Source of the DNA: Wolfiporia cocos
Taxonomy: Eukaryota; Basidiomycota; Agaricomycetes; Polyporales; Phaeolaceae
Direction: 5' to 3'
Assembly (NCBI GenBank): GCA_029448655.1
Contig: JACCLO010000022.1
Coordinates: 186,001 to 250,000, forward strand
Length of the DNA: 64,000 nucleotides
The position numbers and the translations under genes were made by a program. The notes under the pieces are model-generated. The model did not search any database. It had not been told where the DNA came from and saw nothing but the letters and a program-made list of their open reading frames with translations. This document shows, piece by piece, positions 58,052 through 64,000 of the stretch. Numbering within the stretch: position 1 is the stretch's first letter; each line of letters opens with the position of its first letter.

Positions 58052-60087
58052 CTCGCTATCTCATTTACAATTTCACTCCAATATGACATCTTCTCTGTGG
58101 GGAGAACAACTGTATTTGGAAATTCACACTAGCAGTAAAATGCGATCGTCCGCAAAAAGGCTTCAAAAGGAAACTCGGAAATCCTCCGAAGTAACAGATG
58201 AGCCCCATCTTTTAGGACAATCACTCCGATTTGGCAATCGGATATCATTACAACTGCTTGGTTTACAGAAACCTACGTCGTCGAGACACGTAATAAATAA
58301 ATCCGGATCTGTATCCTATCTCCCAATTAGGAATACATCTCGTCACTACACCGAACAAGAGCCTGAGAAACTCTTTGGTATCGACAAACTAGGGCATGGG
58401 AAACCTTAGTATAAAAAATCTGGTCGAATATGCGAGCGACCTGGATACAGCCGTACATGGATACATGACAAATAATACCTTCGGCCCACATCCACCCACC
58501 CTTATTTGGGTATAGAGGCGGTTTAACCTCTTTAAAAACCAAAACCAACGGAATAGGTTTGATCGGGAGATCAAACGTGGAAGAGGGGGTGAGAACCCTA
58601 AATCCGCATTCTGGACCTTCAAAAAGTCCGCTATCCCACGCTTACAACAGTACCTTACGGTCTTGAAAGCACCCAACGACATGCACTAAGAGGCCTGATT
58701 ACCCTCATTCATGCTCGTACTGTCCTATTCGTACATGGACGACAACCCTGTAATAGGAATATATAGTAGCTATCCTATCCAATAGCGAAATATATCCTCC
58801 CCCAACGTTCATCCCAGTTCCCACGCTTACAATGTCATATTCAATCGAGGAACGACTTTAACGACATACAAGCACATTGGAAACTACCGTCATCGCCACC
58901 ACGTGACTTCAGCCCTTACGGGATATACCTTTACGAGACAACTCCTGACAAGGATGTATGTTCTCACGGTTACCCAATAAGGCCTCGCTACGGCAACGAC
59001 ACTACAGTACTAGGGAATACAATCATAAGCATATGAACATAATGCACAATGATTAGTACCTATACACTGGGGTTATACACGAGAAGCCTACTCGTCAATA
59101 AATAGTGCATACAACAACGAAGGCACAGCTTCACTCCGGAACTTACGACTCCGAAGAGATCGCTACTTAGAAGCAATCTAACTAGGGGACACAACCCCTG
59201 TAACAAATGGGCATTGACAAATGTCACACGCTTAGTACTTGCGATACTAGGGAGGCGACGCCTCACAAACGTTCATAAGGCGACGCCCTTTAATAACCGT
59301 TCAACCGCATAAGTCGTACAAAGTAGGATTACCCCTGTACAAGCACAAAGCCTAAGACACCCGCCACGCGAATGAAGGAACTTGCAATCCCATTCACCGC
59401 TAGGCAATAGACGTCGAAAAAGCGCCGCTATGCTACACTCAATGGGTACCACGCATAAGCAACATATCCGCACAAGGGCTCGAAGAGAAACTAGACAATC
59501 TCCAGAGCTAACAGTGAAGCCCTCACTCTAAGGAATATCGCACAATGCTATCCGAAACACGTACAATGACACAATGCACCCTCTAATACGCTTGGCAAGC
59601 TATTGGAGCATAGATTACAAGTAGATTCAAAGGCACTATATGATGTACATTCCATATCGCCTTCTACTACGAGTAACGTCATAAGCAAAAGCAACAATCC
59701 GACCAAGGTCGCGAAAAGGCACTAGAACACCTTCAGCGATAACAGGAGAACCCCTCCTTCCAGGATCCGCGTGCACAATGACAATACACTCTAGTAACAC
59801 GACTACATCTCCCTAACAACGGCATTTGACCTTTCGGTCATCACGCGTTGATAATCGCTAGTAACGGCATTTAGCACTTCGCTATCATGCGTTACAAATC
59901 ACTATAAGGAATACAATCGCTATCCCACTCATCAGGTTCCAACACCAAGTCCTGAAACTCCCATTTATCCCTGTTCAACTGAAAAATTGAAGCAGCACCA
60001 TAACGACATTTGACACTTCGTCATCACGTGTTATACCGCTCTTGGGACGTATTTCATCAGGGACGATGAAATCTAAAGCGGGGGTAA
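58052..60087 (+). other. R5 non-coding interior with diverged tandem repeats
   Basis: Two kilobases without a credible ORF. Similar blocks recur at about 59480 and 59714 (ACTAGA...TAACAG...CCCTC pattern, spacing about 235 bp), with weaker copies near 58160 and 59100. Hairpins CCU-GACA-AGG (58943-58954) and CAUU-GACA-AAUG (59212-59223). Ends AAGCGGGGGTAA, the polypurine tract of the R5 LTR that follows. Confidence 0.6.
59818..60032 (+). repeat. Three hairpin repeats upstream of the R5 polypurine tract
   Basis: Copies at 59818-59849, 59863-59893 and 60002-60032 share AACG-CATTT...TCA..CG-GTT. The inner stems are TGACC/GGTCA, TAGC/GCTA and TGAC/GTCA, so sequence changes while pairing is kept. 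Confidence 0.6.
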
Positions 60088-61717
60088 TGTCACAGATTTA
60101 TCTGGGGCTTACGGCATTTTTCCTATGATTATAGCAATTTACCTGGGATTTATACGTCTAACTACAAGTTATCTACGGGTTAACTCCCATTGCCACCACG
60201 ACAAGCTCTTAACTGGGCTTATCAACCACATGACTAGCTTACGTAACGCTACGGTACAACCACGTCCAATAAGCAACACTACAGCATACGTCATACAGGT
60301 CTCGCCCGTCAGAGCAAGACCAGCCACGTCATAGATCCTAGATCATAATGATAGGCCGAGCGTGGCACGCTCGCATAATAATGTCCACACGTACAAACAG
60401 TGCCTCGCGGCCTTGTACTATTGGGTCGGCCTTCCCGGCTTCCCATCGCCATAAGATCCTTGATCACAATGGCACCTCAGGCGCGCCACGCCTTCGCATA
60501 ATAATGGCAACACGACCATACAGCACCATAATAGCACCAAGGCTATATCGCTATAGGTCACGGCCTTCTCGGCCTCCCACGGACTCGGCGTTCTCCAAGT
60601 CCCGGGCTTCTGCCATCACGGCGTTGCCCAAACACCGGTCCTCGCCTCACGGCTAAGACCAACACATGTCCCGGTTACCTCCCGGTCCGGACATATCACA
60701 TGCTACGGTGCCTGCTGGTCCAATAGCATTACGACCTCGGCGTTCCGCCTTGGTCATCCTACGAAGACCGGCCAATCGCCATTATACCGCAAGGTATCCG
60801 GCAACCGGCTTCCCATATACCCGGGCTGCGCCCGCGTTCATATGATAAACATACACAAATCCCTCTCCTACGATTGGTGCGGCCATTAGGGCCCATCACG
60901 GCCATTGTAGATAGAGTCCATAAACATCAGATAAGATAGCGCTTCGCCTCTTGGCAAAGCCACATCATATAATAAAGGGACGACCGTTGCGTGGGAACTG
61001 CCATGTGCTTTTCCACGTGTGCCACGTGCTGTCCGTCGTCCCATAGGGCTCGCGCCACCGACCCGGGGAGTTGGCCAGTGTATTCCCACGCCCGGCGCCT
61101 GTAAGGCGCGCGTTCAAATCCCTTCGACGAAAACTCGCGTTTCGCGCGTCCTCCCTGTGCTGTGCCACGGGGATTTTGTAGCTGTTGTAACGTAGATGGC
61201 CTGTACTGTATATACCTGCCAGAAAATCAAATTAAGAGAATTCAGGGAGTTTTCTGAGGCACTACATTTGTGGACACAATGTTACAAGCGAAGCGACGAC
61301 GACACCGAGCATCAGCGAGGTGGAGGAAGTGGCTGAGCGGGCAGAGAACAAAGGACAGGTGCAGCAGGGTGATAATACACCCTGGAGGTTGGGTGGACTC
61401 ATAATGTCTCCATCCAATGTGTTTTTCCCTTATTCTATTAGTTATCTCACTTAAATAACAATTGATATTCGTGGCGAAGCCATGGGTAATTAAACTCGTA
61501 ACCCGGAATGGTAGTACTAGCTAGTAGCACGTGCCATCCGAATAAACATGTATATAAGTAGGGCCTTGACGGCCTATAACTTCAGTTCTATTCTTCTCGG
61601 CGTACGCCGTAGAAGAACCTCCTACCTCCTGCGTCGTCTGATAACCTCTTCCTCACCAAGTTGCCTAGTTCATCGCAGGATACTGGCTTGGTGAGTCCCA
61701 CAGAGCCATCTGTGTCA
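60088..61717 (+). repeat. R5 3' LTR with an inserted ~530-bp segment
   Basis: Starts TGTCACAGATTTATC after a polypurine tract and ends CATCTGTGTCA; length 1,630 bp against about 1,096 bp in the other copy. TATATAAG near 61552, then CAGTTCTATTCTTCT. It is inserted in R4 gag; the left TSD copy is not found. Confidence 0.87.
60975..61503. repeat. Unclassified insertion with tRNA-like (Pol III) boxes, SINE-like
   Basis: Present in this R5 LTR but absent from the solo R5 LTR. Contains TTGGCCAGTGT (A-box-like, about 61071) and GCGTTCAAATCCC (B-box-like, 61110-61122), 40 bp apart, and a second A-box-like TGGCTGAGCGGG (61330-61341). The last about 147 bp recurs at 14474-14611. Edges are approximate; no clear TSD or poly-A tail. 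Confidence 0.5.
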
Positions 61718-61983
61718 CTTTCCTCAGCTTGTTCCGGCGTGAGTTGTTGGGGGACCTCGTAGGTCCATCCCGGGGATGCGAAAGTTCTGAACTCTCGCAG
61801 GAACAGGTGCGGGGTGACTTCCTCGCCGTCTTCCTCAGCGTCTCCCTCCTCTTCTTCATTGTCTGAGGGGAGGGGAAGGTGGACGTTAAGTTCCACCGGT
61901 GACTGAGTTCCCAGTACGTTGTCGACTGGGTTGAGGATGGGGTTGGCACCCGAGCCGGAAGCGGTTGCTGCTGTTGCGGACAT
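61718..61983 (-). pseudogene. gag: R4 Gag, N-terminal fragment
   Basis: About 88 codons from ATG 61983, cut by the R5 LTR at 61717. Gly/Ser/Ala start, then an acidic run (DNEEEEGDAEEDGEE), the same layout as the N terminus of R1 Gag. Called Gag from position after ORF0 and this composition; the rest is not in the window. Confidence 0.65.
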
Positions 61984-62105
61984 TGTTCTGTTCGCTTGGT
62001 AAGTCTTAGATTTTCGACTTAGTGATTTGGAAGTAAAAGAATTTTTTAAAAGGGTCTGCTGCTGCGCAGTCTGGCATTCTTTTCAGAATAAAAAATCGTA
62101 TATTT

Positions 62106-62942
62106 CTATGCGATTGCCAGGAGTTCCTCGTCTAAGGAAAGAACCTTTTCAGGTTCCTCCAGTCTGTAATTAAATACCGCGCCTATTTCTACGATCTGTT
62201 TTATTATTTCTGCCTGTCGCCTTTCCATCCCTTCTAGGGATACCTTCCTCAACTTCTTGCAATGTCCTTCCATATATCTCCACATCCTGTTAACTACTTT
62301 CCCACTCCTCGCCCTTTCCTTCAGATTGTCCACCAGGTCTTCTAAGTCGCAGACCATGGCGTGGAATTTCGTATCGTAATAGAGATCGAAACCTGGGTAA
62401 TCAATGGAGAGGTTGGCGAGTGGAGCAAGGTGCTCCAGAGTGGATGTGAGAACCGGCTCTATGTGATCCGCCACTTGAATGTATCGCTTTTTGCCGAATT
62501 TCAAGTCGGGATTGAGGGTCGTGAGAGTCGGAGGGACGCTGAGTCCCTGAACCGGATCGGTGATGCGGAGGGCCAGAGGAATGGCCTTGCATGACTGCTT
62601 CTCAGCAATCTTCTTGTTGAGTTTGGCGCGAGCAGCTAGGAGTTTATTGAGCTCCTTTTGTTGGAGAAGGGATTGTCGAGCCATTATGGATAACTCGAAT
62701 AACTCTTCCTCCAATCGGACGCGTGGGGTGTACTTGGGTGGTGATTTCGCACGAGGATTTGGCTTTCCAGCCTTAGCGATGTGCGCCGGCATTTCTACTG
62801 GGATCCACCAATGACCGGCGGTGCCTGTAGCAGCATCGCGGGCTCCCAACTTGTACACTGCACGCTCTCCATTTCTGGAAGCGTGCTTCTGGTAAGGGCT
62901 CTGAGAGCGCTTGGCCAGCTTGGACTTGGTTGCACGAGGCAT
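62106..62942 (-). CDS. R4 ORF0 protein, 278 aa, homologue of R1 ORF0
   Basis: Intact ORF. Basic N terminus (MPRATKSKLAKRSQSPYQKH), then WWIPVEMPAHIAKAGKP, matching WEIPVHMPKHIAEAGKP of R1. Coiled-coil-like ELNKLLAARAKLNKKIAEKQ, then LRITDPVQGLSVP and KFGKKRYIQ, a core with LAPLANLSIDYPGF and DLVDNLKERARSGK, and a C-terminal acidic tail (LSLDEELLAIA; R1 ends SVEEDILAIV). Amino-acid conservation with clear nucleotide divergence indicates selection on the protein. A GAACCU-GAAA-AGGUUC hairpin is encoded near its 3' end (62141-62156). Confidence 0.9.
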   Translation of the reverse strand: MPRATKSKLAKRSQSPYQKHASRNGERAVYKLGARDAATGTAGHWWIPVEMPAHIAKAGKPNPRAKSPPKYTPRVRLEEELFELSIMARQSLLQQKELNKLLAARAKLNKKIAEKQSCKAIPLALRITDPVQGLSVPPTLTTLNPDLKFGKKRYIQVADHIEPVLTSTLEHLAPLANLSIDYPGFDLYYDTKFHAMVCDLEDLVDNLKERARSGKVVNRMWRYMEGHCKKLRKVSLEGMERRQAEIIKQIVEIGAVFNYRLEEPEKVLSLDEELLAIA

Positions 62943-63501
62943 TATCTACGCAGCAGGGAATAAGAAAGTGGTACTACAACAGTCTGGTAACTCCTTTTCA
63001 GGAGGGGGGAAAATATTGTCTACAGGGTCTACTCTTCTTAGTTGCGCGCAACCCAGTGGCAAATGCCGAGGATATTCGCATGACGTGCTTTGTCAGAGGC
63101 GCCTACTCCTGGGGTAGAGTTGGTGACTGTCAGGGGCTGCCTGAGTCACATGGTTGGGAAGAAGATACGCAGTGGCCCTCGCGATGAGAGCACACCGGAA
63201 GTGGCTGGGTATTAACACCCTTTGCCTTCCACGCTTCAACATGGGAACTGCCGTCAACAAACCCCTCGGGACGCTCAAATGCATAGGCATGTGACCGCAA
63301 GGATCACAGGGGCCCGCCTAGAACTCCACTACTGGGGGTGCACGCCGAGCTGCCCGGAGGACTTATGCTATTGGCTACCGCACTTAGGGAATGCTCCCTT
63401 ACTTCTCTGGCCGGATGGGGTTACGCCCTTCCATTCCCACGCTTTGGAACAAAGCGGGGCCCTTACGCCTGGGCATCGGCTTTGGAAGATTCCCACAGGG
63501 G
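62943..63501 (-). other. R4 leader, homologous to the R1 leader
   Basis: Non-coding. CUCCU-GAAA-AGGAG is at 62991-63004, about 50 nt before the ORF0 ATG. Segments near 63050-63260 and 63340-63500 align with R1, including a nearly exact block (CTGCCCGGAGGACTTATGC). Interrupted by S1 at 63502. Confidence 0.8.
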
Positions 63502-63996
63502 TGTCACGGTTTTTACCGTGACATGGGGTCGAACCCCCGGGCCCAAGTGTTTAATGTCATGTGACCTCTCTTTCGCCGTAGTATAGTGGTAAGGCGCCCC
63601 CATAGCAGCGTAACTACTCACGTGTATAGGTCGCCTCTTGCTTACGTACTGTAGCACATGATGTAGACTGCGCACGGACTCTTACTGAAGGGTAGGTAGT
63701 ACCGCGCGCCTCTGTGTCTCCACATGTATATAGTCTACTGCGCTGGGGCCTTACAGCCCCATGCTCGTTATTCTCGATGTTGGGGCTTGTCCCCCTGTAT
63801 ACCGCCTTACCACCCTGCGTGCCTATTCTCCTGCTTGACTACTAGCTGGGTTACACCAACGGTCCGTCCTACTCAGCCACTGTGGTGTGAGGTCGTAGAT
63901 AGCCTCAAGAGTTACGGCGCGACTACACCGTGTGTGCCTGGCCGGCGGGTTAGCGTTAGCGCAGGGGTATCACGGTATAGTGGTATATCTGTGTCA
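63502..63996 (+). repeat. Solo LTR, family S1, in the R4 leader
   Basis: 495 bp, TGTCACGG...CTGTGTCA. Left flank AGGGG (63497-63501), right flank AGGG then the window ends, consistent with a TSD. Homologous to 8715-9179. GCGCACGGAC module (about 63669-63696), TATATAG, then a GGGGC/GCCCC stem. Confidence 0.92.
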
Positions 63997-64000
63997 AGGG

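Noticed and set aside
57110..60000. Short ORFs (57110-57328, 58041-58409, 58389-58682 and others) as host genes
   Set aside because: They are isolated, lack recognisable domains and lie in non-coding repeat DNA between LTR elements.
61069..61122. A functional tRNA gene
   Set aside because: A- and B-box-like motifs are present but I cannot fold an acceptor stem and anticodon arm that fit. Treated as a degenerate, SINE-like relic.
53663..61717. The two R5 LTRs as 5' and 3' ends of a single element
   Set aside because: They are in opposite orientation, and the left one has its own TSD (GATTC), so it is a solo LTR.
63570..63600. tRNA gene in the S1 LTR
   Set aside because: The D-arm-like half is forward while the T-arm-like half lies upstream and inverted, so no tRNA can form from one transcript in normal order.
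1..64000. CRISPR arrays, bacterial operons or prophage
   Set aside because: No regularly spaced short repeats. All recognisable proteins are Ty3/gypsy Gag and Pol with eukaryotic chromodomains.

Overview
The window is a dense nest of LTR retrotransposons with no host gene that I can recognise. The intact elements are Ty3/gypsy chromoviruses (protease, reverse transcriptase, RNase H, integrase, chromodomain), and they use Tf1-like self-primed reverse transcription. That points to a filamentous fungus, probably a basidiomycete; the species cannot be told from repeats. I use working names. R1, R2, R3 and R4 are families that carry proteins. R5 is a long-LTR family whose visible interior is non-coding. 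N1 and N2 are non-autonomous elements. S1 to S5 are families seen only as solo LTRs.

Layout from left to right. 1-5027: 3' part of R1-a (Pol and 3' LTR), inserted in R2-a (5028-7156), which is inserted in the pol of R1-b (7157-12519, minus strand), which is inserted in the 5' LTR of R1-c (12520-14473, plus strand). R3 runs from 14612 to 41257 and has been opened three times: by solo LTR S3 in its LTR, by the 10.6-kb R1-d (16736-27364, minus) in its first ORF, and by N1 (28376-39856), which itself contains the complete 9,984-bp R1-e (28968-38951). R2-b (41258-43371) follows R3 gag. Then come a truncated R3-like LTR and the near-complete R2-c (43817-53468, minus). From 53469 to 61717 lies an R5 region with a solo R5 LTR (53663-57079) that holds N2 (53941-55783) and S4, then S5, a non-coding interior and an R5 3' LTR. 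The last 2.3 kb is R4 (minus) with a solo S1 LTR. Five-base target-site duplications (TSDs) that can be read directly confirm most of these insertions: AGGCC, AACTC, GTCCA, CCGTG, GATTC, CCTGT, CGAGA, CACAA, GTAAA, CAGCC and GATTG.

The unusual biology is in the elements themselves. (1) R1 and R2 Pol both end in a complete five-motif dUTPase placed after the chromodomain. (2) R1, R2, R3 and R4 all carry an extra ORF upstream of gag (here ORF0), a basic, coiled-coil-like protein family I do not recognise. (3) An N-terminal domain of about 145 residues is fused to Gag in R2 but to ORF0 in R3. (4) Five of five elements whose 5' LTR junction can be read have a primer-binding site complementary to the predicted RNA 5' end about 33 nt downstream of TATA. 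(5) Small hairpins of the form CCU-GAMA-AGG recur about twenty times, always in element-sense orientation, before ORF0 and before gag. (6) LTRs that otherwise do not align share promoter modules. Together these suggest one lineage of self-priming chromoviruses with its own accessory protein, RNA signals and dependent non-autonomous elements.

Most ORFs are intact in R1-d, R1-e and R2-c, and LTR pairs within R1-d and R1-e look identical, so R1 at least was active recently.
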